The translations under genes were made by a program, and so were the position numbers. Below, in pieces: positions 18,501-24,591 of a DNA stretch of 42,757 nt. Position 1 is the stretch's first letter; every line of letters starts with the position of its first letter. This DNA is from Candidatus Methanophagales archaeon. Lineage in GTDB: Archaea; Halobacteriota; Syntropharchaeia; Alkanophagales; Methanospirareceae. Below the pieces are notes generated by a model, which was given only the letters and a program-made list of their open reading frames with translations, did no database searches and was not told where the DNA came from. The stretch is from assembly GCA_014859735.1 (NCBI GenBank), contig JACUTR010000003.1, positions 1-42,757 on the forward strand, in the 5' to 3' direction.

Positions 18501-19479
18501 CGATGCACTCGGCGTGAGATATGTGGTGAGCAACTTTGAGATGGCTGATATCTGGAACGCCTTATACAACAAATATGCTGCGATGACCGTATGGGCAGGT
18601 AATCCCCAATATTATAACACCCTTTCGTATTATTATCAGACGATGGTAGCACGGTTACATATGTTTGATGGTGCGAGTGTGGAGGTAGCTGGTGAGACTA
18701 TACCTGCTTTGTCCCACTACCGCCTGGTGCACGAATCCCCTACTTTTATCCTTCCCTTGCTTATTATGGATGAAAATACCGGGTATATCTACTGGCGAAG
18801 TTTTTCTGGCGATTATGAAACGACAGCCGCTCAGGCACAGCTTCTTCATGGGTGGCTCTTCAGTATGTCTGCGGGAGTAGGGATGGAAGCGGATTTGGAC
18901 GAAGGATTTATGCCCGAAATGCTGAAGAGTGCCTTTAATAGCACTATCCCGCTCTCTGAGGAGAGCACTGTCGTGAAAGTGAACGGGGGCAGATGGATAA
19001 TAACAGACGAAGAGAATAGAAATGTGTTCATAATTGAGAAGAAGGAGGGAACGTTAAACGCTTACCTCTATGGATGGCCAACAGGGCAGCCGAACATAAA
19101 AGCTTGGACACCCGAATACCTCCAGCCCGTGAGTTTTGTTAAAGTCTTCGAATATGTAAAGGGGGCGAGAATAGAAGGGGCAGCTCCTAATGGGTCCTTA
19201 ATCGAGGTATCAACAACCATAACCACCAACCAGGGGAGAACATTTACCTACTCTGCGCGAACCACAGCTAATGACTCATACAAATACGAGTTTATCGTAC
19301 CGTATTCAACTGAAGGCCCGGTAGAAGGTGGCACGAATTTTGATGTCTCGGTATCGCCGTACACTCTAAGAGCGGGGCATTTCGAGAACGAAAGAGTGGT
19401 GTGGGATGTGGAGGAAGAAGTGCGAATCCATGAAGGGGATGTTATGGAGGGGAGAACGATAAAAGTAGATCTCCTTTAA
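15598..19479 (+). CDS. aglB: Oligosaccharyltransferase STT3/AglB with inserted zinc finger
   Basis: Transfers a lipid-linked glycan to Asn of N-X-S/T sequons on the outer face of the membrane. It has 1293 residues, longer than most AglB proteins (roughly 850-1000). Seen: N-terminal transmembrane helices; the first-loop metal motif SDDAVFHMR (about 180); TDHHIGEV; many further helices to about residue 835; and a large external C-terminal domain with the catalytic SWWDFGH motif (about 916). Two insertions stand out in the hydrophobic half. One is a segment of roughly 100 residues with a C2H2-like zinc finger (CPICGKRSRG...EHIKTKH, about 526-546). The other is a Lys/Gly-rich loop (about 735-760). 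ATG 15598 follows GAGGAGGATATAG. Partner genes lie at 20.8-24.4 kb. Confidence 0.94.
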   Translation: MHRENEKGSKKENKPGTRVPPLSIEITTLLLLFLGSASIVLLLHAPQKLSAQGSLALVALAAFPFAYGIWMRKKWAFYASLILLEALILISPLIAAFSPYFGIEYNWISLLSFVVVGLTVLPLLISNEHHFGILKEAKLQTVIKNLPIFNTLFIIFGVALIIRTVLPYDTVFKDTVRFASDDAVFHMRLVENALFGDHFPRRLFFDAYTYFPHGIYLHFAPLFDQLIIFATWIIGLGSPTRALMEAVGAYYPAILGALVVFPVYIIGRELSNKYAGMIAALVVATLPGQFLSRSILGFTDHHIGEVLFSTIAVMFLIVALKRAKEELPEGAFLDWFAKSPMGWVRGKNFPFLCYAAVILVLFQVVPWEWWVFLSLILFLLALIIFHFWKKPDSYAFYTILAGMALGFYLLTWVGGVLFIAIFILYGVLQYTLNGVRGGPNEYICITLTPLFFIPLLMLLPFFGPSYPYYNIQQVGSLNVGIIIFSIPLLYRYLINKFGYRRGLVRERIAKAALTKPERIGRGEYTCPICGKRSRGAGIVEHIKTKHRADIERKSELVKLKLFFDENPELSGGLKKLGISPMHGSPLEITSKYDLLLPVLTIAVLVGLAILFFPSIIGGFVGTITPGGTALTIAEVHPMETGRAWEWFTISFYIALFAMGILALNLVLRNRPEELLILVWSIIIFVTVGGLGVFGIEGIGQNRFAYYYAINAAILSGLFFMKAFEFLTGGEENVIKRESTADARSGKKGGKAKGSEANLDLRLIIFAFAILVIFVIGITQVGIESIIPVAVIVAIFFVWMHAANKKRADREKPLRKTLAVLLIIIILFYPFPLNAVARPFPSTTNLPLSAAYAINTAERGIGMIGEADWYESLRWMRTNTPEPGIDYYGVYEEPPLNETTGVREDYKYPPSAYGVMSWWDFGHIITWIAHRIPNANPFQAGVGGPIGSGSPGACVFFIVDDESEANEVADALGVRYVVSNFEMADIWNALYNKYAAMTVWAGNPQYYNTLSYYYQTMVARLHMFDGASVEVAGETIPALSHYRLVHESPTFILPLLIMDENTGYIYWRSFSGDYETTAAQAQLLHGWLFSMSAGVGMEADLDEGFMPEMLKSAFNSTIPLSEESTVVKVNGGRWIITDEENRNVFIIEKKEGTLNAYLYGWPTGQPNIKAWTPEYLQPVSFVKVFEYVKGARIEGAAPNGSLIEVSTTITTNQGRTFTYSARTTANDSYKYEFIVPYSTEGPVEGGTNFDVSVSPYTLRAGHFENERVVWDVEEEVRIHEGDVMEGRTIKVDLL

Positions 19480-19571
19480 AATATTCTCTTTTGCGCTCGT
19501 TTTGCTCACACCATTCAATTTCCGATACCTATTTATAGTATGAATAACATAATCAATGATAAAATGTTAAA

Positions 19572-19587
19572 AAGGATGAGCATCCTT
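19572..19587. terminator. Short perfect hairpin between aglB and tfb
   Basis: AAGGATG-AG-CATCCTT is a perfect seven-base inverted repeat with a two-nt loop, about 90 nt after the aglB stop. It could reduce read-through or be a regulator site. The rest of 19480-19691 shows no ORF that I trust. Confidence 0.2.
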
Positions 19588-19691
19588 AGGATGGTTAAAG
19601 AAGAGGGGGAAGAAAAAGGAATTATTGTATCCTTATTATCATGACTTTTGCGACTGATAGTGGAGATCTTTCTTTTTAGAGGTGATGATAA

Positions 19692-20582
19692 ATGGAGGAG
19701 CGAATTCGTAAATGTCCAGAATGTAATTCTAAAAATATAGTAACCGATTCCAAGCGTGCAGAACTGTACTGTGCTGATTGTGGGGTGGTAATAGCGGAGA
19801 ATATCGTTGATCTCGGCCCTGAATGGCGTTCCTATGATGGGGAACAAGCTGCTAAAAGGATAAGAACAGGGCCTCCTATGAGTTATAGAATACATGACAA
19901 AGGGCTGGGCACACCGACGCCCGGGTTGCCCGCTCGAACAAAACGATTACGAGGGATTAGTATAGACTCCGGTGATAAAACGCTTGCCCTCGCACTCGTT
20001 GAGATAGACCGAATGGCATGTGCACTGAAGCTTCCCAATAACATCAAGGAGGAGACCTCAGTATTATACCGGAAGGCAATGAGGCACAATTTAATTAAAG
20101 GACGAAGTATCGAGGAATTGGTTTCAGCGATGTTGTATATTACGTGCAGGCAGTATGAAGTTCCACGAACACTGAAAGAGATTGCTGAGGTCTCAAGGAG
20201 CCCGTTAAAAAAGATACGAAGGGCGTATATCTTTCTCTTAAGAAAATTGGGGATAAAGCTTGCACCGGCTAACCCTGCACGCTACATCCCGCGCTTCTGC
20301 TCTAAACTTGGGTTAAGTGAGGAGATAAGGGAAAAAGCAACAGAGATACTCAAGGATGATGAGGGAACCGGAGTGGCAAAGGGATGGGGACCGATTGGAA
20401 CAGCAGCGGCTGCGATTTATATCGCCGCGGTTTTAAGTGGCGAAAAAATAACAGAGAAGGAGATAGCCAAAGTTGTCGGGACAACCGAGATCACCATTCG
20501 GGATCGATACAAGGAATTGGTGAAGCGATTAAATATAACGGGGCTTCGCCCCGTTGACCCCGAAAAACCTGTAAGGGTTTAA
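19692..20582 (+). CDS. tfb: Transcription initiation factor TFB (TFIIB homologue)
   Basis: Recruits RNA polymerase to TATA/BRE promoters with TBP. The 296 residues contain an N-terminal zinc ribbon (CPECNSKN...YCADCG, about 8-32), the B-reader/B-linker region (GPEWRSYDGEQ), and two cyclin folds (about 100-190 and 195-285) including TAAAAIYIAAVLSGEK and EKEIAKVVGTTEITIRDRYKEL. ATG 19692 follows GAGGTGATGATAA. Homologues usually end a few residues after RYKEL; here the chain continues TGLRPVDPEKPVRV, encoded by a repeat element (20536-20583). The repeat provides the last codons and the stop, so the original end appears to have been replaced. Confidence 0.95.
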   Translation: MEERIRKCPECNSKNIVTDSKRAELYCADCGVVIAENIVDLGPEWRSYDGEQAAKRIRTGPPMSYRIHDKGLGTPTPGLPARTKRLRGISIDSGDKTLALALVEIDRMACALKLPNNIKEETSVLYRKAMRHNLIKGRSIEELVSAMLYITCRQYEVPRTLKEIAEVSRSPLKKIRRAYIFLLRKLGIKLAPANPARYIPRFCSKLGLSEEIREKATEILKDDEGTGVAKGWGPIGTAAAAIYIAAVLSGEKITEKEIAKVVGTTEITIRDRYKELVKRLNITGLRPVDPEKPVRV

Positions 20583-20583
20583 T
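20536..20583 (+). repeat. GC-hairpin repeat, copy A (overlaps the 3' end of tfb)
   Basis: A 48-nt unit made of two hairpins: AACGGGGC-TTC-GCCCCGTT, and a shorter one around CCTGTAAGGGT. It matches copy B (24439-24486) at 47 of 48 positions by eye. It is read through in frame as the last 15 codons and stop of tfb. Confidence 0.85.
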
Positions 20584-20637
20584 CTTCTTCCATCACACGC
20601 CTCTCGAGAAAGTAAATCATTGGGAATGGGAACTAAC

Positions 20638-20726
20638 TAACGGGGCTCCGCCCCATCACGGGCTCCGCCCGTGCCCCTGCATCGTGGGCTCCGCCCACGT
20701 CCCCGAAGACCCTGTAAGGGTTTAAT
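20638..20726 (+). repeat. GC-hairpin repeat, copy C (expanded, three GC hairpins)
   Basis: It begins TAACGGGGC and ends CCCTGTAAGGGTTTAAT like copies A and B, but has three successive hairpins, each with the core GGGCTCCGCCC (20640-20655, about 20658-20671, about 20683-20699). It lies between the convergent tfb and glycosyltransferase genes, where hairpins followed by T-rich DNA could help end transcription. Confidence 0.8.
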
Positions 20727-20818
20727 TCAAAGATTGATATGCTATTGGGGCAGCGGGAATAGATGTGTGAACGTAAACTACCAACTCCTTTTATTAGACC
20801 TGTTTTTAGCACGTCCAC

Positions 20819-21715
20819 TTACTTCTTCTTAATCATGTCTCGTAATACTTCTATCATATCTTTTTGCAACGTTACGAGTATATCCCCTAATAGACCAAAC
20901 ATAAGAAATTGTACCCCTGAGATTATCATCAAAGAGGTAAACACCGTGAGGAGATCATGTGATATCCCTTTATACCATTCTATTACCACGTAAACGCCAG
21001 AAATGATACCCACAGCTATAAATAGAGAGCCAATGATACCGAAATAGAACATTGGATTATATATCCGTGCAAGTGTGTATAGTGTATACAATATCCTCAC
21101 CCCATCTCTGACAAAATTGAGTTTTGAAACCCCTTTCCTTTTTTCATATCTTATAGGAACTTCTTTTATCCGTATACCCCGTTTTACCGACTCTACCACC
21201 ATCTCGGTTTCTATTTCAAACCCCTCTTTCTTGAGACTCATCTCCCTCACGCAATCCTTTGTAAGAGCCCGGTATCCCGACAATATATCCTTCAATTTCA
21301 CGCCATAGCCGAGTCCAAATACTTTGTTCAATACCCAGTTGCCAACTCGATGAGAGAGCGTAAATGCACCTCCAAAACCAAACCGGTTACCAATAACGTG
21401 GTCAGCTTCATTATTACGTATTGGCGCAAGTAATGTTCTTACCTCTGAAGGTGAGTATGTCCCGTCTCCATCAATAATGACAATTATATCCTCCTCTATA
21501 CGCTCAAGAGCGTGCCTAACCGCTGTGCCTTTACCTTTTCCGTGCTGAACTTCAACCCTCGCTCCTTCCCTCTTTGCGATTTCTCTCGTCGAATCGGTAC
21601 TGTTTCCGTCAATTACAAAGATATCCTCAAATCCGTTCTCCTTAAATTCTCTTATAATTCCGCCTATCGATTCTTCTTCGTTTAAGGTTGGTATTAAGAT
21701 ACAAACTTCTTTCAT
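20819..21715 (-). CDS. aglJ: Family 2 glycosyltransferase, AglJ / dolichol-phosphate-sugar synthase type
   Basis: Transfers the first sugar from a nucleotide sugar to dolichol phosphate, or makes a dolichol-phosphate sugar, at the cytosolic face of the membrane. Of 298 residues, about 1-215 form a GT-A domain with LIPTLNEEESIGG, VIDGNSTDSTREIA and the metal-binding IIDGDGTYSP. This is followed by SGYRALTKDCV, the EIETEMV segment, and two C-terminal transmembrane helices (about 220-285). The length and two-helix tail fit AglJ of haloarchaeal N-glycosylation. It is the last gene of the four-gene minus-strand operon, 6 nt after the preceding stop. The AglJ assignment over DPM1-like alternatives is moderately secure because of the neighbours. 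Confidence 0.82.
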   Translation of the reverse strand: MKEVCILIPTLNEEESIGGIIREFKENGFEDIFVIDGNSTDSTREIAKREGARVEVQHGKGKGTAVRHALERIEEDIIVIIDGDGTYSPSEVRTLLAPIRNNEADHVIGNRFGFGGAFTLSHRVGNWVLNKVFGLGYGVKLKDILSGYRALTKDCVREMSLKKEGFEIETEMVVESVKRGIRIKEVPIRYEKRKGVSKLNFVRDGVRILYTLYTLARIYNPMFYFGIIGSLFIAVGIISGVYVVIEWYKGISHDLLTVFTSLMIISGVQFLMFGLLGDILVTLQKDMIEVLRDMIKKK

Positions 21716-21721
21716 TTCTTC

Positions 21722-22729
21722 TCATTTCTTCTCCCTGAAATACCTAATCGTCCTTTCTAATCCTTCTCGTAGACTAACTTTTGGCGCCCAACCTAACCTC
21801 TCTTGTGCCTTTGTTATATCCGGCCTCCTCCTCAGAGGATCATCTTTGGGTAAGGGATGGAACTCCGTCTCAGATTCGGATTGTGTCAGTTCCTTTATCA
21901 CGTTCGCAAGTTCTAAAATTGGTATCTCTTCATCATTTCCTATATTGACCACCAGTCCACTTTCTTCATCGAGGAAAGCAAGCTTGAGCAACCCTTCTAT
22001 CTGATCGGTGACATAACAAAAGCTCCTGGTTTGTGTTCCATCGCCAAAGATCGTCAGGGGTTTATTGCTCAATGCCTGTTCAACGAAGCGTGGAATAACC
22101 CTCCCGTAAACTCCTTCAGCCCTCATTCTCGGTCCGTAGGTATTGAAAATTCGTGCAATCCGTACATCCAAACCATGCTCCATCTTGTATGCAATTACAT
22201 ACGATTCGCCGCATCGTTTTGCCTCATCATAACAACTTCTCTGACCTATTGGGTTCACATTGCCCCTATATTCTTCTGAAGTAGGTATCTCGGTGGCATC
22301 ACCATACACCTCGGAAGTGGAAGTATAAAGAAATCGTGCATTATGCTTCTTCGCTATTCCCAGAGCGATCCAGATTCCCAAGGTGTTTGCTTTGAGGATT
22401 TGGATGGGATATTTCTCAAACTCAAAAGGAGATGCTCTGCTCGCAAGATGCAGGATGATGTCCAGCGGGTCATCGAAGAAGATTGGTTGTGTGATGTCAT
22501 GCGGGATGAACGTGAAGTTAGCGTTATCCATCAGAGGATCGATATTGGTTTTTAATCCGCTAACAAGATTATCCAAACAAATCACCTTCGCTCCCTGCTC
22601 CACCAGCACCTCGCAGATCCACGAGCCTAAGAACCCTGCTCCTCCGGTAACTAAAACCTTCTTACCTTCAATGCGATGGCGTATAGCTCCAAGATTTCTT
22701 ATTATTCCCTCAACCTCTTTCCTGTTCAT
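21722..22729 (-). CDS. UDP-glucuronate decarboxylase (UDP-xylose synthase), extended SDR
   Basis: Predicted to convert UDP-glucuronate to UDP-xylose using bound NAD. The 335 residues include VLVTGGAGFLGSW (NAD-binding, about 25-37), HLASRASP, the active-site Ser/Thr region TSTSEVYGD, the YxxxK catalytic pair in SCYDEAKRCGESY, and GNVNPIGQRSCYDE just before it, a typical UXS signature. Other close possibilities are dTDP-glucose dehydratase or a 4-epimerase, but this signature and the adjacent UDP-glucose dehydrogenase and GalU favour UXS. It starts at ATG 22729, 10 nt after the GalU stop. It is part of the operon ending with the AglJ-type transferase. Confidence 0.82.
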   Translation of the reverse strand: MNRKEVEGIIRNLGAIRHRIEGKKVLVTGGAGFLGSWICEVLVEQGAKVICLDNLVSGLKTNIDPLMDNANFTFIPHDITQPIFFDDPLDIILHLASRASPFEFEKYPIQILKANTLGIWIALGIAKKHNARFLYTSTSEVYGDATEIPTSEEYRGNVNPIGQRSCYDEAKRCGESYVIAYKMEHGLDVRIARIFNTYGPRMRAEGVYGRVIPRFVEQALSNKPLTIFGDGTQTRSFCYVTDQIEGLLKLAFLDEESGLVVNIGNDEEIPILELANVIKELTQSESETEFHPLPKDDPLRRRPDITKAQERLGWAPKVSLREGLERTIRYFREKK

Positions 22730-22739
22730 CGTTAGCTCT

Positions 22740-23558
22740 TCAGCGAATGCCGGACATAAAATTCTTTACTGCATCTTTAAACCTCTCATCTGCTAATGAA
22801 AGTTCAATATTCGATTTCAGCCAGTCAAGCGTGTTCCCGATGTCATATCTTCTTCCCCGGTAAACGTATGCATATATCTTCTCTCTTACGAGACGTAACG
22901 CATCGGTAAGTTGGATCTCATTTCCTTTCCCGGGAGGCGTCATCTTAATTGCATCGAATATCGCCGGGGTCAAGATGTACCTGCCTAAGATGCCTAAATT
23001 TGATGGTGCTTCTTCCGGCGAGGGTTTCTCCACCAAATCCTCAACGAGGTGAATATCTCCCTCAACCTCCTTTCCTTTTATTATCCCATAGCGGTTCAGT
23101 TTCTCTTTCGGCACCTCTTCAACAGCAATAATAGCCGTCTTAAATTCTTCGTATTTCTTGATTAATTCCCCGGTACATCCCGGGATCGTTATGGTATCCC
23201 CTAAAAGGAGTGCAAACGCCTCCTCCCCCACAAAGCTTCTCGCATGATAAACCGCGTCACCCAGCCCTCGTGGCTCTCTCTGTCGCGTATAAAAGAGATT
23301 TACACCGCTCATCATTTCATCGAGCTCATCTAAAAACTCGTTTTCCATCTCACTTTTTCCAAAATGGTCTTCTATCGCCCTTTTCCCCTTCCCCGTTATA
23401 ATAAGAATCTCGTGTATTCCCGCGGCGGTCGCTTCCTCCACAACGTATTGTATAACCGGCTTATCCACTACCGGGAGCATCTCCTTCGGCTGCGCTTTCG
23501 TTGCGGGTAAAAATCTTGTTCCCAGTCCTGCTGCCGGGATAACCGCTTTTCTTATCAT
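22740..23558 (-). CDS. galU: UTP-glucose-1-phosphate uridylyltransferase (GalU type)
   Basis: Makes UDP-glucose and pyrophosphate from UTP and glucose-1-phosphate. The 272-residue protein begins MIRKAVIPAAGLGTRFLPATKAQPKEMLPV, the nucleotidyltransferase signature with the G-x-G-T-R loop and the PKE motif. KPVIQYVVEEA, the LLGDT Mg-site segment and EKPSPEEAPSNLGILGRYIL follow. The true start is ATG 23558, which overlaps the upstream stop (ATGA); the ORF-track extension to 23681 is upstream coding in another frame. The haloarchaeal counterpart in N-glycosylation is AglF. It supplies the substrate of the preceding gene product. Confidence 0.92.
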   Translation of the reverse strand: MIRKAVIPAAGLGTRFLPATKAQPKEMLPVVDKPVIQYVVEEATAAGIHEILIITGKGKRAIEDHFGKSEMENEFLDELDEMMSGVNLFYTRQREPRGLGDAVYHARSFVGEEAFALLLGDTITIPGCTGELIKKYEEFKTAIIAVEEVPKEKLNRYGIIKGKEVEGDIHLVEDLVEKPSPEEAPSNLGILGRYILTPAIFDAIKMTPPGKGNEIQLTDALRLVREKIYAYVYRGRRYDIGNTLDWLKSNIELSLADERFKDAVKNFMSGIR

Positions 23559-24427
23559 TCCCTCACGCCATACCTCTCTTTCATCCGCTCGTTTATCTCG
23601 TCTACTGCTATCAGCAACTTGGGTTCTTGAGTATAGCGTAGAGCAAAAGATATGAACGCCTTCAAATCTTTCGGCAGACATTTTCCCCCGAACGCCTTGC
23701 CATGAATGGTCCCATACTTCCCAATGCGAGGATCGCGACCAACGATATCAGCAACAATTTGGGCATCAATGCCAAGGGCTTCGCAGATGAGAAAGATCTC
23801 GTTCCAATATGAGATCTTTGTGGCGAGCATGCAATTAGAAACGTATTTTATCATCTCCGCGGTTTTCAAATCGGTTCTGAAGATAGGCTTATTGAGTGGT
23901 TTGTAAAGCGCTTCCACAACATCACCGGATTTCTTGTCATATTCGCCAATCACGATTCTATCCTCGGTAAAGAAACCCTTTTTCATCTCCTCTCCTGTGC
24001 TCCAGGTCCCGGAAATTTCGGTTAAGAACTCAGGATTCATGCAAAATCCGATTTCTTCATCCCCCACGCCCGTCCCTGAATACTCCTCCACTATCGGAAT
24101 TACCACGTTCTCCGTCGTCCCTGGAACGACCGTACTTTTTACCGCTATCACGTGATAGCCATCTTTGTCCGCTAATGCCGCTCCTATCTTTTGTGCTGCG
24201 TCTTGTATGTAGCGCAGGTCTATCGCTCCCTCTTCATCTGTTGGTGTTGGAACACAGATGAACGAGACGTCTGTGTTTTCAATTGCATACTGTATATCCA
24301 GTGAGAAATTTGGTAGTTCTTTTTTGTCTACCACATCATAGAAAATAACCGTGTTACCCAATTTGGCAAGGCCCTTCCCAATCGCCGTGCCAACCCAGCC
24401 CGAGCCGATTATGCTTATCCTTGACAT
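23555..24427 (-). CDS. UDP-glucose 6-dehydrogenase-like protein lacking the C-terminal domain
   Basis: NAD-dependent oxidation of UDP-glucose to UDP-glucuronate is predicted (AglM role). It has 290 residues rather than the usual 420-440. Seen: Rossmann motif IIGSGWVGTAIGKGLA; VPTPTDEEG; KSTVVPGTT; MNPEFL; the central helical domain with the substrate-binding Lys/Asn region (TAEMIKYVSNCMLATKISY); and the catalytic Cys in FGGKCLPKD. The chain stops soon after, so the third, UDP-binding domain is absent. Codons and frame look intact and the stop overlaps galU, so this is a short form and not an obvious broken gene. First gene of the operon; copy B of the GC-hairpin repeat lies 12 nt upstream. 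Confidence 0.82.
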   Translation of the reverse strand: MSRISIIGSGWVGTAIGKGLAKLGNTVIFYDVVDKKELPNFSLDIQYAIENTDVSFICVPTPTDEEGAIDLRYIQDAAQKIGAALADKDGYHVIAVKSTVVPGTTENVVIPIVEEYSGTGVGDEEIGFCMNPEFLTEISGTWSTGEEMKKGFFTEDRIVIGEYDKKSGDVVEALYKPLNKPIFRTDLKTAEMIKYVSNCMLATKISYWNEIFLICEALGIDAQIVADIVGRDPRIGKYGTIHGKAFGGKCLPKDLKAFISFALRYTQEPKLLIAVDEINERMKERYGVRE

Positions 24428-24438
24428 TTTCTGCTACC

Positions 24439-24486
24439 TAACGGGGCTTCGCCCCGTTGACCCCGAAAACCCTGTAAGGGTTTAAT
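24439..24486 (+). repeat. GC-hairpin repeat, copy B (leader of the glycan operon)
   Basis: Two hairpins: AACGGGGC-TTC-GCCCCGTT and ACCCT-GTA-AGGGT. It is nearly identical to copy A. Relative to the minus-strand operon it lies in the 5' leader, ending 12 nt before the ATG at 24427, where the folded RNA could affect translation or transcript stability. Confidence 0.85.
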
Positions 24487-24591
24487 TCATTTCCCACTTA
24501 AAAACCTTTCGTTGCGCATCTTTTCGAAACGGTGTGGTAAAACGTGCTTTCTGAGAAAGTAATTCACCGCGAAGATACGAGCCGTTTTTTT

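Noticed and set aside
20583-20818. Tandem GC hairpins as a CRISPR array
   Set aside because: The hairpin units differ in length, have no unique spacers of constant size and no cas genes nearby.
24437-24486. GC-hairpin repeat as another attC site
   Set aside because: The right box would be GTTGACC, which does not fit GTTRRRY, and the hairpin has no unpaired spacers; it belongs to a different repeat family.
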